Origin: Azolla caroliniana
Taxonomy: Eukaryota; Polypodiophyta
NCBI GenBank assembly: GCA_043228905.1
Contig: JBHGNT010000005.1
Coordinates: 19,406,001-19,470,000 of the forward strand
Direction: 5' to 3'
DNA length: 64,000 bases
This document shows, piece by piece, positions 49,450 through 62,065 of the stretch. Under the pieces are notes generated by a model, which did not search any database, was not told where the DNA came from, and worked only from the letters and a program-made list of their open reading frames with translations. How positions within the stretch are numbered: position 1 is the stretch's first letter; each line of letters begins with the position of its first letter. The translations under genes and the position numbers were made by a program.

Positions 49450-52400
49450 AACTCCCCCTTCACTCCTATGGGTGGAGTCTGTTAGTCCTGTCCTTTGTCG
49501 ACATACTCTGAGTCTGTCCATCGGTAGGTTCTTTGTCAACATGTCGGATCCATTTTCATCAGTATGGATCTTCATCAGGGTAAACTCTTCTTCTTCCACT
49601 TTCTCCCGCAACCAATGATATCTTCTATGTATGTGCTTGGTTCGGGAGTGGTACACAACATTCTTTGCTAGATGTATGACACTTTGGCTGTCACAATGAA
49701 GCAAGAACTCCCTTTGCTTCATCCCCAACTCGTTGAGGAAATTTTTCATCCAGATTAGCTCTTTGCAGGCCTCTACCACTGCCATGTACTCTGCCTCTGT
49801 GGTCGACAACGCCACAGACTTCTGCAGTCGTGACTGCCACGACATTGCTCCCCCTGCATAGGTCATTACGTACCCCGAAGTGGATCGACTTGTGTCTGCA
49901 TCCCCCGACATGTCCGAGTCGGTAAACCCTTCAAGCATGGATTTTCTGACACCATACCTAAGGCACACCCCCGAGGTGCCTTTTAAGTATCTGAGTATCC
50001 ATTTTACAGCTGCCTAGTGTTCTCTACTTGGATTACTCACGTATCGGGTTACTGCTCCCACAACAAAAGCTATGTCTGGCCTCATAGAGACCATAGCATA
50101 CATTAAATTGCCGACGGTTGAGGCATACAATACTTTCTTCATCTCAGCCTTTTCTTTCTCCCCCCTCGGGCATTGCTTGGCATTCAACTTGCAGTTGGTC
50201 AACAACACAGAGCCGATTGGCTTTGTCTCCGACATGTTGAATCTCTCTAGGATCTTAGTCACGTATTTCTCTTCTGACAACCACACCACTTTCTTAGTTC
50301 TATCTTGAACTATGTGCATCCCTAAGATCTGCTTTGCCGGTCCAAAATCTTTCATGGCAAACGACTTGCACAATGCTTTCTTCAAGCTCACAATCCTCTT
50401 CGTGTCTTGTCTGACTATCAACATGTCATCCACATATAATAAGAGAATTAGGAAGTCACCTTCATCGTACCTTTTGACGAACACACAGTGATCAACCTGT
50501 GTTTTTTGAAACCTATGTTCCACCATGAAGGATTCAAACTTCTTGTACCATTGGCGCGGAGCTTGTTTCAACCCATACAAGCTTTTCTTCAGTCGACACA
50601 CCCGGTTCTCTTTTCCCTTCTCCACAAAGCCTCCAGGTTGCTGCATGTAGATTTCTTCATCCAGCTCCCCGTGCAAGAATGATGTCTTGACATCCAACTG
50701 TTCGATCTCCAGATCCATTCTCGCAGCAATGCTCAGAAAAATTTGGATGGATGTCATCTTCATGACTAATGCAAATATTTTGTCGAAGTCGACACCCTTT
50801 TTCTGTTGGAACCCCTTCCCCACAATGCAGGCTTTAAATCTGGGTGTGCTGTCAACTTTTCTAGTCTTCACCTTGTAGACCCATTTGTTTTTGAGTGCTC
50901 TCTTACCTTTTAGTAGTTTTACCATGTCATAGGTGTAGTTGTCATGCAAGGAGTCTATCTCATCTTGCATTGTACTCTGCCATTTCTACTTGTGCTTGTC
51001 GGCAATGGCTTCTTCATAGCACTCAGGTTCACCTTCATCAGTCAAGAGGATGTATTGATTGGCATATGTAGTCGATGCTCTGCTTTCTTTGAGTGGGTAT
51101 CTTCTTCCACTTGTTGTTGGCTCCAGCCCGGATGTCTCTCCCGATTCCCCTCTTGGTTCGGGTTCATATGTGTCGATCAATCGTTGAGGATTTGCCGATT
51201 CTCACTCATAGTCCTCGATCGACTTCCATAAGTCCGCGGACTCCAACTCCCCTGTGTTGGTCGGTACCTCCGAGTCGACTGACTCGTATACGGTTGTGCC
51301 GACTAGCTATCTTCGAGCAGCCAATTGTGTTAGTTCACTTGGCCTTAAGTCGGTGGTAGTGGGAGTTGACTGGGAAGTCGCTTCTGACTTTTGTTGCTTC
51401 CAGTCCTCAATCGTTTTGTCTTCCAAGAAGACTACGTCCCGACTCCTCACTACCTTCTTGTTGACTAAGTCCCACAACCTGTAGTTGAACTTGTCCTCCG
51501 AGTAGCCCATAAATATACATGGTTTCAACTTACTATCGAGCTTCCACCTTTGATCCTTTGCAACATGCATATACACTAAGCATCCGAACACCCTCAAGTG
51601 TCGGTAGGAGACATCCTTTCTTGTCCATACCTCTTGTGGGACATCACCTTTCAATGGTATTGAGGGGGACCTATTGATCAGGTAAACAAGTGTGTACATC
51701 GCCTTAGCTGAGTACGATTTAGGTAGCTTGGCATGCGACAACATGCTTCTTACACTCTCCATAATCGTTCAATTCATCCTCTCTACAAGCCCGTTCAGCT
51801 TAGGGGTCTTTGGTATAGTGTATTAGATTCGAATACCCTGGGCCTTGTAGTATTCCTCAAATTGCCCTTTATGTTCGTCACCATTGTCGGTTTGGACAAC
51901 CTTCAACTTCTGACCTGACTCCCGTTCGGCTCTAGCCCAGAACTCCTTAAACATTGACAATACTTGATCCTTCAACTTCAATACGAAGGCCCATGTCTTC
52001 CGACTATAGTCGTCAATAAACGTTACAAAGTACTATCTACCTTGATGCAATGGAGCATCTACATAGCACACATCCATGTGTACTAGTTCCAGTGCAACTT
52101 CTCTACTTCTTGGTGGTCTTGTGTAGAATGTTGTCCTATTCTGCTTTCCGACTAAGTAGTCGACACACTTCTCCAAGTGTACTCCTTTCACTTCTGGGAG
52201 AAGTTCCTGGTCGGCTAGGATGTGCATTCCTTTCTCACTCATATGGCCTAGTCTCTTGTGCCATAACTCTCCACTCGAGTCAGTTGCCACATTCACTTCC
52301 GACTTGCACAACCAGGCATGCATCATGTACAGTGTGCCTTCTTTCTATGCTCTAGCCGCTATGAGGTTTCCACGGCAGAACTTCCACTTGCCGTTCCAGA

Positions 52401-52700
52401 AGCTACCATTGAAGCCTTTGTTGTCCAAGCTTCTAGTCGATATAAGATTCAATATGATATCAGGGACATGTCGAACTTCCCTCAGTATCAGTCGATAACC
52501 AGTTGACGTTGTCAGGCACACGCTTCCAATGCCGCCTATCTTGCACTCTCCATGATCTCCCATCATTACATAGCCATGATCCCCAACTATGTAAATCATA
52601 AAACACTCTCTCAATGGAGTTATATGGAATGATGCACCTGAGTTGATTACCTAGGTGCACTCTTCGCTTGCAGGATTTGTGCTTGCCTGCTCACAAATGA
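49450..52700 (-). pseudogene. copia H pol: protease, integrase, RT, RNase H
   Basis: In one minus-strand frame: protease VINSGASFHITP (D to N in the DSG site) near 52640; integrase finger ELWHKRLGHMSEKGM and CVDYLVGK; core TFIDDYSRKTW, QTDNGDEH and LNGLVERMN; RT QDEIDSLHDNYTY and LLYVDDMLIV near 50430; RNase H GFTDSDMSGDADTSRST and ALSTTEAEYM. At least eight in-frame stops occur, for example before 52033, 51307, 50986 and 50014. The changed protease site and stops show it is dead. Confidence 0.9.
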
Positions 52701-53488
52701 GCAGGATCTCCTCTGCACTCATAGCTACGACCGATGTGCTCTTTTCATCAGGAATCTTCCTAGGTTCGACATTATTTCCGACACTCTTGTCCTTCTTGAG
52801 ATGTTGACAGTCCTTCTAAAAGTGTCCAGGATTTCCACAATAGAAGCATGTTAGCTTACCTCTGGCATGGAACTTTTCTCTCCTTGGTGAACTCCTTTGC
52901 CAGTTCCTTCCTCTGCCGGTATGTTGAGTCAAATTTGACTCCAACTGGGAGAGGACACTCTTGTCCTTCCTTCTTGTCTCCTCATTCAAGATGCTTGTAT
53001 TTGCCGCTTGTAGAGACAAGTTGTCTTCTTGACATGAGGTGCTGAGAGCTACCACAAGGTTCTTCCAGTTGTCCGGCAAGGTACACAATAGTAGGATGGC
53101 CTGCATTGCATCTTCAAGGGGAAACTTAGTTGCCGCAAGTTGGTTCACATACCCCATGAATGTGCTTATGTGTTCAACTATGCTTTCCCCGTCCCTGTAT
53201 TTCAGCCTCACATATAAGCCTAACAACTTCTACCACATCTCGTAGGCATTTGTGTCGTTTGCTACATGTTGAAGGACACTTACATCGACACACTGTTGGA
53301 TGGTGGCCACTGCCTTTCTGTTAAGAAGTTTTCATTCAGACTCTAATACCCTCGTGGATATTTCTGCTCTGTCGATTGGCTCATACAGATCTTTGACTAT
53401 GAGAAGGTCCTCCAACTTTATCTTCCAGTCCCCATAGTTTTGAGAGTTTAGAACTATCATGCCTGGGAACCCGCTTACACCTTCCATC
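52701..53488 (-). pseudogene. copia H gag
   Basis: Starts MEGVSGFPGMIVLNSQNYGDWKIK, closely like G. Stops lie near 53330 and 53235. About 20 codons present in G (around ERKNALNRTSLMRKI) are missing near 53215. The zinc knuckle CFYCGNPGHF lies near 52820-52850 and is followed by a stop. Confidence 0.85.
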
Positions 53489-53513
53489 TTCAGCCAAGCT
53501 CTAATACTAGTTT

Positions 53514-54123
53514 GATGGGATTAGCTCCCTTTTAATCGTGAGAAAGACCGACTGTGGAATATACAATATTGCGGAAAGACAAAAACACAACAAATACACG
53601 AATACACAGTTTTAGTGGAAACTCTAAACGAGGAAAACCACGGGAACAAAGATTCCACTATACACAACAGAGTAAAAGAAACGGTTACAATCTTCTTTGA
53701 TACACACAGAGGATAACCTGCTTAAGGTTCTTAGCAAGTTCGCTGAACTTTGTTGCTGCTCTCTCTCACGCTCACACAAACTCTCTTCTCTGTTACGCTA
53801 CCCTATAGAGGCTCACACACTATTCTGTTCTACACACACTCTACGTTTGCCTTAAGTGTATTTATACTTATACACTGTATGAGCTATTTACAAATGTAGC
53901 CACTGCTACTGTCATTCCTATTACAACAATGATAGATATTCAGCTGACTAGTCGACTTTAGCGTCGACTGTCCAGTCGGCCTTATCTTCGACCATTCGAT
54001 CGGCCCGACTAGTTGATCGTGTGTTCGACTTGGACTCTCCTACTGTCGGCTTCTCATGTCTTCGATTTTCAGTACTCGGCATGACCAGTCGGCTGCTTCC
54101 ATAGGAGGGACATATTCCTAACA
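53514..54123 (-). repeat. 5' LTR of copia H
   Basis: About 610 bp, minus strand TGTTAGGAATATG to a CA end at 53514. The adjacent primer site (53499-53510) reads TAGTATTAGAGC, three transitions from TGGTATCAGAGC. Confidence 0.85.
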
Positions 54124-56907
54124 TTTAGACCGAGGCTCATGTGCCGAAAGAATGTAATTCATGTCTCATTGGATCCTTCACCTTATATGATCTCCACATT
54201 CTAGCTCTTACTCTTGGGCCATTTGGAATTCTATGTTTGTGATATCAATTCCTTCCTATGGCTCAAATACTTTGTTATCTAAGTTCATTGATCTCTATGA
54301 ATTCCACATCTCGATTGAGTATGACATTGTTGCATCATAGTTTGTAGCCCTTACACTTTGAATTATGGCAAATAGAACAGATTCTTGTTCGTGGCATCCA
54401 ATTAGTTTTACACTTGTTAGGCAAGTGTATGTAACATATGTAGCTGAAATGTTTGAAGATGTGTTGGGGAACATTTATTCACCTTAGTAGGACTCTCGTA
54501 AGCCTGTTTTCTCCACAACCAATGTGAAACTAGATGATATAAATTTAGGCGTTAACTATTGGGTTTCAAAATGATAATTGTTTTGTTTTGTCAGCATGTT
54601 ATGAAATAAATAAAAATGGATTTTTTATTACAAAAGGCAATATTATACTCATTGATCCAAGGTCCAAAAGCACGTGCTTTAGCGATAGACTACTACATTC
54701 ATTTAGTGAAGGATTAGCTTGTAAATCTATAACCAATATTTTGTTAGATTTAATATTTTCATGATGCTTTGGCATGATAATGTGTTGTTTGGGGGGGTGC
54801 ATGATCTCAATTTAGATATACGAAGAATATTTACAATGAATCCAACACAAAATTTATTGGTCAATACATGAATTTGCAACATTTAAGATTGCAAATGGTC
54901 AAGAATTTAATAAAACAAGCTCACAAATGTTTGATAGTCACTTATTAAGACAAAATTTATGGGTAAATAACGGCAATGATTTCACATCGATGGTTCAGTT
55001 TTTTGTGCTTTGGGTCACATGTGAAAAAACTTATAATCTATGTTATAGCTAAGGCAAAATTAAGTACCATGCTTGATTTTGAGTTGTCCAAATGAAGGCC
55101 GTAATCATTAACAAGGCAAAATCAAGATGCCAATGAACATGTAAACATAAACAAATAACATGCGCCCATTTAAATCAATGTTTTGTCGGGTTACTTTGGA
55201 ACTTTCAAACTTTGAAAGTTTCTTAAAAAAGCACATAAGATTAAATCAAATGCATATGAATCAACAAATTTCCATGGAAAGGATAAAGCATAAGTGTTGA
55301 AACTAAAAATATGGGAAGAGAAAAAGAAGAGGTGATTACAGTTATTATCGGAAATATACATTCAATGAAACATGGTTGATTGGAATGACATCATTCATTG
55401 ATGCCAAGTCGACAAGTTTGATTATATTAGTAATCTGATTTTGACTTTGTCATATGAAGACAAAAAAATTGTTTTGAAGTGTTGGAATGTGAAAAGTGAA
55501 TTTGAAAAGCCTTATTTATTGGAGAAATTATTATTGTACATGATCCCAATTTGAGAACATGATGATGTTGTTTATAGCTATGACATCGTCCATGTTTCAA
55601 ATTTGTTACTTGGGGCTTGAACTCATAATGCACAAACATTTCGATGTGAAATGTTGTGACGATGTAATCTCATGAAGATGTAGATTCATCCAATTGAATT
55701 CACAGGAAGCATATGTGAGAATGCCACTTTACCTAACCTTGTATTTTATATTATTGTCATTAGACATTTGTTTTTCTTTTTCCAGTGTTTTTGAGTAGTG
55801 AGTGCATGTTGCAATGTAAACAATATTTCTTCGATACCAACCCACTTAGCATATTCCAACGACTTTTGTAGGTAGTGTAACAATTGTTGCATTAAAAGTT
55901 TTTCACATGACACATAAAACTATCATTTGATGTCGTATTTTAGAAGTCATAAACAACTTGTAAACGATCTTACTTTATCCTCATTGAGCAAATTATAATG
56001 AAACATTAATTAACAATGATTTTTTGTCAAGAAGATAAAATTTAATAGACCAAATTATGCCAACTAGAAAGTTATTGTGAAAGCCAATCAAACCTTAGTA
56101 TCTCAATCGACATGTCGACAACAAGTTTTCCATTGAAACATTAAATAAGAAAAATCTAACAAATATAATATATTTCAGAATATGAAACTCAATAAACATA
56201 GCAATTATCAACATTATTGTTGATACATTAGATAATTTCAAGGATAGTTGCCCTAAAATCATTTAGATAGTAGGTTAATACAACAAGATCAAGAGCATTT
56301 AAGCTTTGTTGTGTAGTCCTGCAGGGTCTTGGACCTAGGTTGATGCAAAGATTAGGTGGCCACAATGTAAGGGGCTCGAAGACTTGAAGGAGTCCAAGGC
56401 TCCCACAAGTTGGAGGCTCCTATGAGTCGAAGGCTTAGATGAGTTGAAGCCTCCCACGAGTTGAACGTTCCTCGGAGTTGGAGGCTTGAGGAGACAAACG
56501 TAGATGATACGAATTTAGCGAGGGAATTGAATGTTACCAAGGACTCTTGCGTAGATGTCGACATGAACATAGAAAAGGACGATTCCACGATTGCACAAGA
56601 TTAATGTTTGATTAGTAACAAATTCCAAGTTTTTGATGCCCAAATGTACTATTGGACTTTGAGTTTTTGTTACATGTGCCGAGTTGGCTTTACTAAAATA
56701 ATGCCATAATTTCTAATTTCTATGCTTTACAAGTCAAATAGTAAACCAAAATAGGAAACAAGAGATGATTACAAGTTAGCCACTAAGCAAAGAAAATGGA
56801 AATGAGGGTTGGGGAGGTAGTTAAATTCTGGTGAAGGTTCAAGTGAAGTGGGCCGCCGAGACCTCGTTGTCAACATTGAGACAAGATAGCAATAGAAAGA
56901 GCGAGAG

Positions 56908-56910
<3 letters not shown>
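54124..56910. other. no gene recognised; AT-rich DNA
   Basis: No supported coding region on either strand. Short imperfect repeats of GAGTTG-AGGCT occur at about 56370-56490. Confidence 0.5.

Positions 56911-56953
<43 letters not shown>
56911..56953. repeat. (GA)n microsatellite
   Basis: About 20 uninterrupted GA units. Confidence 0.95.
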
Positions 56954-56955
<2 letters not shown>

Positions 56956-57386
56956 TTGGGCCCTAAGAATAAGGGAGCTCAATCTATGGATATGGAAAAA
57001 CAAAGTTTAGGGGTTATAGATAAAGGGAAAAAACCGTTGGATAGAGCTAGTAGTGATGTTGTTGTTGACAAAGATTGGCACCAAGTTAAGGGCAAGTCGA
57101 AGGGGAAATCAATGAATATGCAATGTAATAGTTTACCCACTACTTGTGAGACTAATTGGCAAGGTAATTCAAGAACTAGGTAGGGTCCTCGAAAAGTTCC
57201 TTGGCAACGACAATTTAGGGATAAGGGATTACTCCTTCACCTTCAATTTGATTCATTGGGACGAGTTGTAAATTCATTGAATTCTCGAGGTTTTTGTCAA
57301 GTGGGAGGACCTAAACAAAAGATTTCGATAGACAACCCTAAGGACGTGGTGCATGAATATCCATATGCAACATTGGAACATACTCG
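56954..57386 (+). pseudogene. possible LINE ORF1 tail fragment
   Basis: The frame to 57183 reads DKGKKPLDRASSDVVVDKDW, then HQVKGKSKGKS, the kind of basic linker seen in plant LINE ORF1. A further protein-like stretch after the stop (WQRQFRDKGLLLHLQFDSLG) is unassigned. The family call is weak. Confidence 0.25.
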
Positions 57387-57387
57387 A

Positions 57388-58379
57388 GAGCATCCAATCA
57401 CATGACGTCCCATGAAGATTGGTTCTGAGAATTACGAAAGCCCGACGATCCGACTATGTCGAAACCAGAGATAATACGACTCAGCCAATTCGGCATGTCA
57501 GAAATGTTCCATTCGGAAATGACGGCAAACAAACCTACCTCAAGAATGTCTTGCATGTCCCAACCATCACGAATAACCTGGTCTCGGTCGACTAGATTTA
57601 CGGACAAGGTATGCAAGTACGATTCAATAATGAAGGGTGTTTCATCAAAAAGGACGATCAAATCATCTCTCATGGTCACCGAGAAGGCAAGATGTTTTTC
57701 CTTGAATCAAAAGAGGTGAAATCGGCTATGTTTGCGAAAGGCCTTAATGTCGAAACCGACATGAAACTGTGGCACAAGCGAATTGGCCACATTAATCTCC
57801 AAAAGCTCCAGAACATGTAATCGAAAGGAGTTGTAATCGGACTCCTGAACTTTACCGAGAAGGAGATTACGAGCATGTGTGAGGCGTGCCAGTTTGGAAA
57901 ACAACGCCGACATCCATTCCCGAAAGAGAGGAATGTGAGCAAAGGATCCTGGATGTAGTACATTCAGATGTGTGGGGACCAGCCCAGACCGCAACATTCG
58001 GAGGTTGCCGCTACTATGTCATGTTCATCGACGACTTCTCCAGGCGCACCTGGATTTACCTTATGTGGCAGAAGAGCGAAGTGTTCGGACACTTCCAAAA
58101 GTTTAAAAATGAAGTCAAAAAAGCCTCAAGTCGGCACGTGCGATGCCTTCAATTAGATGGAGGAAAGGAGTATTTCTCGGACAAATTTACGACATATCTC
58201 CGAAAGGAAGGAATATGACGAGAATTCTGGTGTCAACATACACCTCAACAAAATGGTGTAGGTGAACGGAAGAATCGACACATAGTAAAGGTTGCACGGG
58301 CAACGATGAATGAGAAGAACCTATCGAAATTGTATTGGGCAGAAGCAGTGAACACAATCGTATATCTAGTAGAAGGAAG
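57388..58379 (+). pseudogene. copia fragment I: protease and integrase (A/B family)
   Basis: Begins inside protease (HMTSHEDWF-like) and continues through NVLHVPTITNNLVSV, the integrase finger LWHKRIGHINLQKLQ and CEACQFGKQRR, and the core VMFIDDFSRRTWIYLM, LDGGKEYFSD and PQQNGVGERKN. It ends abruptly at 58379, inside integrase. Stops at 57592-57594, 57818-57820 and 58216-58218 and frame changes are present. The order and wording closely follow elements A and B. No LTR is attached. Confidence 0.85.
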
Positions 58380-59359
58380 TATTTGAAACAGAACTAGTTG
58401 TTCTAAGCAATGCCGAAATGGGTAAAGAACAAACAAAGCAAGCCGAGCAACCGGCGAGGAATCAACTCAACAAGAGCAAAGCACCCTTGAATTTTGGAAG
58501 AAAGTTAAAGGATTTTTTGTGAGTTCGGTTGTGAAGAGAGTTGTCCCACGGGCATGCCATGTGTTACCCATGTGGGTATGAAGTTGCCAAAAACCAGAAT
58601 GAAGTGTGAAAGGGCCGAAAGGCCAAAAATAGCCTGAAAGGGGCCGAATAGTTGAAAGTTGAAAAGGTGTGAAGCTGGAAATACTAACCTGGGGTTTACC
58701 CTTGGGAGTATCATCAACAAAATTGGTAGCCATAGAGCTTATTCAATAGATTGAAATTTACTGACTTTGTATACTATTATATCTCATGGGAATTAATATT
58801 ATAGCCGAATTAGTTAGTGCCAAATTATGCATTAATTAGAAAAAAATATATAAATACTATATTTGTAACGGTATGTCAAATGACATTGTAACTGTTAGAT
58901 TAGAAACGGTGTGCCGATCGGTATTATAACTTCTTCATTCTTTTCCTATATAAAGGGGCATGTGTAATGTATATGAGAGAGACTTAATATAAAGATATCT
59001 TTAAGCTATACATTGTTTGTGTTTGTTGTTTATGTGTCTGTGTTATATTCTAATTTCCTAAGTTAAGTGATGTGTGCATAAGCTGATTCAACCATCAACT
59101 TATTGTTAGTGGGAATTCCATATCTCTGACCACGATATTTGGTGAAGGGTATCTTGTCATTGGATATCGGACCTGTGTTTACTGAGAGAGTAACAAACAT
59201 CCAACAAATCAACAAAGGTACAAACTTGATAAACTAAGAAATAGTGAGTCTAATAAAACATACATTAAGAATGAAATACAAAAATGCTATGGGTCCAACA
59301 ACTCATGGTAGAATGGAAGCTTTAGAGTCATCTGTAGATGTTGAATTGAACTCTAAAAA
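58380..59359. other. unassigned; LTR-like stretch with TATA box
   Basis: CTATATAAAGG at about 58946-58956, followed by GAGAGAGACTTAATATAAAG and a T/G-rich stretch, resembles an LTR promoter region. No paired LTR, primer site or TSD was found. Confidence 0.3.
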
Positions 59360-60352
59360 GGTATGGACCATTCACATTTGGATGCTATGAACACGAACCA
59401 AGACCTTAAGAAGAAGTCAAAAGTAAAAGCAAGAGCCACAAAGAAAAGTAAAAAGAGAAAAAGTGGGCCACAAAAAACAGTAAAAAAGGAATGGTCATAA
59501 CTCTTTCTTTTGTAACCCGAATATCATGTTTAAATATGGGTTAGAAAGCTTGTAAAGAGAGCTATCTATAGCGTTTTAAGTCTATAAATTTGGAGCTCGG
59601 ATGAGGGAGATATGACGATTAGAAGGTCGATGTGTCTTAACTAAAAAAAAAACCTCTGAAAATAATGTGAACAAGGAAGAAGAGGAAGATTATAAAAGAA
59701 GAAGTGATATATTTAAAGAGGGGGTTTTGGGAGTGGAAAAAAGAGTCTTAGAAGTGGAAGGAGGAAGGAGAAAGCGATTAAGGAAGAATAGTGAAACATA
59801 TTTGGGGGTTTAGGTGATTGGAAGTCTAGAAGTTGTTTGGTTTTTAGTTGAATTTGGAGTTTATCCCCTTTATATGGCCCTGATAGTTGAATATTATAAC
59901 ATTCTTATCTCTTCTTGATCTTCTCTACCTTTTGTCTTAATTTCGTGAGTCTCCCTCTGTAAGTCGTAGTTCCCTTGGTCGTTATAATCTATTTTAATTC
60001 ACAAATCTCTCTAATCGGCTTGGTCAAGCCCTCATATTGTGTATGCTTATCCTTTGTCTTATACACTCTATCATTTTGGCACTCCAGGGAGGGTTGATCC
60101 TTTCTGTATAGGAGGGAGAACTTATCCTTTCTTGGTGTTATTATACTACATTAACTTAGCAATGGTTCACCTTTTCGGGAGAAAGAACACAAGATGCTGG
60201 TGCCTTTTTGGCATCCTTTGAGCATCATGTCATCTCTATTGGATGCATCACCGACAATGAGCAGTTACCTTCGTTGGTAGCCACATTCTATGGTCGAGCT
60301 CGAGATTGGTATGACTCTCTTCCACCAAACGAACAAGGAGAATATCAATTGT
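59360..60352 (+). mobile_element. family J LTR plus gag start, left arm of inverted repeat
   Basis: Forward copy of an LTR-like region (TATA near 59692) and the first part of a gypsy-type gag. It is the inverted counterpart of about 60979-62006. The left boundary is approximate. The copy breaks at 60352, inside gag. Confidence 0.65.
60039..60352 (+). pseudogene. gypsy-type gag fragment (J1)
   Basis: Frame pieces match the J2 gag: PFCIGGRTYPFLVLLYYINL, then after a 1-nt frame change AFLASFEHHVISIGC and ARDWYDSLPPNEQGE. It has no proper end and is broken at the J1-J2 join. The start codon is not established. Confidence 0.6.
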
Positions 60353-61292
60353 GTCCCTCCTCTTGACAAGAATAACAAACTACTCCTTGAATTCCTCTAG
60401 AGACACCACCCTCGGGAATAGAGTTGTGAATTGCTTGGGATTGTCGCAAATGAGCCGTCACTTCATCAAAGCGCTAATTCAGCAAGGCCATAGTACCTTG
60501 TTCTCTCTTTCCTTGCTCCAGTTCTTGAGATATACTTGTTGGGTTTATTGTTGTGGTAGTATACACATTTGGAAACACTTGTCCACCATGCACAATTGAA
60601 GATGAGGTTTGAAGGTTGGCATAAGGCATCAAGTTTGCACCCAAAGCCGTCATTTGGGGGTCCCCCATGGAACTCATCATATTTACTTCTCAATCATAAG
60701 CTTGACAAACTTGGAGAAGAGCTTGAAAAGTTGTTGGATTCTTCAAGTTTACCTCCAAACGGAAATACATGTCAAGGCCCATCTTAAATTATTCTATCTT
60801 AAACCACTCGTTTTCAGTGCCACCACGAAGGCGAATCCATGTCGTCCACAAATCCTTGAAATTTCTTTCATATTCAATGAAACCAAGAGGTGATTCCATC
60901 TTGAGTCGAAAAAGTTCTTCCCTTACTTCGGTTGTACTTCGCCATTGAATATATCTAGCACGAAATTCATGCACCAACAATTGATATTCTCCTTGTTCAT
61001 TTGGTGGAAGAGAGTCATACCAATCTCGAGCTCGACTATAGAATGTGGCTACCAAAAAAGGTAACTTCTCATTATCGGTGATGCATCCAATAGAGACAAC
61101 ATGATGCTCAAAGGATGCCAAAAAGGCACCAACATCTTGTGTTCTTTCTCCCGAAAAGGTGAACTCCATTGCTAAGTTAATATAGTATAGTAACACGAAG
61201 AAAGGATAAGTTCTCCCTCCTATACGGAAAGGATCAGCCCTCCCTAGAGTGCCAAAATGATAGGGTGTATAAGACAGATGATAATCATACAC
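60353..61292 (-). pseudogene. Ty3/gypsy-type gag (J2)
   Basis: The minus-strand frame from 61292 carries a retrotransposon gag domain: DVGAFLASFEHHVVSIGC, LVATFYSRARDWYDSLPP, LVHEFRARYIQWRSTTEVRE and FIEYERNFKDLWTTW, the usual gypsy capsid order. In the same frame, after stops at 60789-60791 and near 60697, it continues with MGDPQMTALGAN and ends near a decaying VCYSCQEE knuckle start at 60353. An internal ATG (near 61167) may be the true start. No pol follows. Confidence 0.7.
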
Positions 61293-61365
61293 AATATGGG
61301 GGCATGATCAAACCGATTAGATGGAGTTGTGAATTATAATAGATTATATAGACCAAGATAACTAT

Positions 61366-61369
61366 GAAT

Positions 61370-61398
<29 letters not shown>
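61366..61398. repeat. (GA)n microsatellite in J2
   Basis: A GA run, corresponding to a CT run near the LTR end on the minus strand. Confidence 0.9.
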
Positions 61399-61401
<3 letters not shown>

Positions 61402-62065
61402 CAAGAAATTAAGAGAAATGGTAGAGAAGATGAGAAAGAGATAAGAGATAAGAATGTTATAATATTCCACTATCAAGTCAATAAAAAGGGGATAAACTCT
61501 AAATCGAACTAAAAAACCAAACAACTTCTTACTTCCAATCACTCAAACCTACAAATGTCTTTCACTATTCTACCTTAATCTCTTCCTTCCTTCTACTATG
61601 CTTCCTTCTTCCCACTACTAAGACTTCTCCTCTTCTACTAAGACTCCCCCTACTAAGACATCACTTCCCTTTTTATAATCTTCTTCTTCTTCCTCGTTCA
61701 TGCTTTTTTTAGAAGCTTTTTATCTCCTATTTTTAACTAAGACACAATGACCTTCTAATCGTCATAGTTCCCTCATCCCATCTCTAAATTTAGAGATTTT
61801 AACAGTTATAGAAAGCTCTCTTTAAGATCTTTCTAACCCATATTTAAACAAAGTATTTGGGTTACAAACGAAAGAGTTATGACCATTCCTTTTAGACTGT
61901 TTTTGTGGCCCACTTTTTCATTTTTTACTTTTCTCTGTGTCTAGTACTTTTACTTTTGACTTCTTCTTAAGGTCTTGGTTCGTGTTCTTAGCCTCCAAAT
62001 GTGAATGCTCCATTCCTTATATCCTTCAAATGTTCAATAGCTTGTATTCTAAAAACAGTTTGACA

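Larger units (their letters stand above)
49198..54123 (-). mobile_element. Ty1/copia element H, decayed
   Basis: Minus-strand element with a 610-bp 5' LTR (53514-54123), degenerate primer site, gag and pol in one frame with many stops, and a truncated 3' LTR (49198-49449). It is a diverged relative of G. Most stops replace CGA, CAG or TGG codons of G, typical of methylation decay. Confidence 0.9.
60353..62065 (-). mobile_element. family J LTR plus gag, right arm of inverted repeat
   Basis: Reverse copy. Its 5' LTR starts TGTCAAACTG at 62065 on the minus strand, matching the start of the J3 solo LTR (TGTGAAAG). Gag extends further than in J1. It inserts in or next to the gag end of copia K. 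Protease and RT are absent. Confidence 0.7.

Noticed and set aside
56352-56588. Small serine-rich protein gene on the minus strand
   Set aside because: Produced by short imperfect GAGTTG/AGGCT repeats; no homology or gene signals.
59246-59250. GTGAG as the target duplication partner of J2 (62066-62070)
   Set aside because: No LTR start (TG) follows it on the left, so the match is likely chance.
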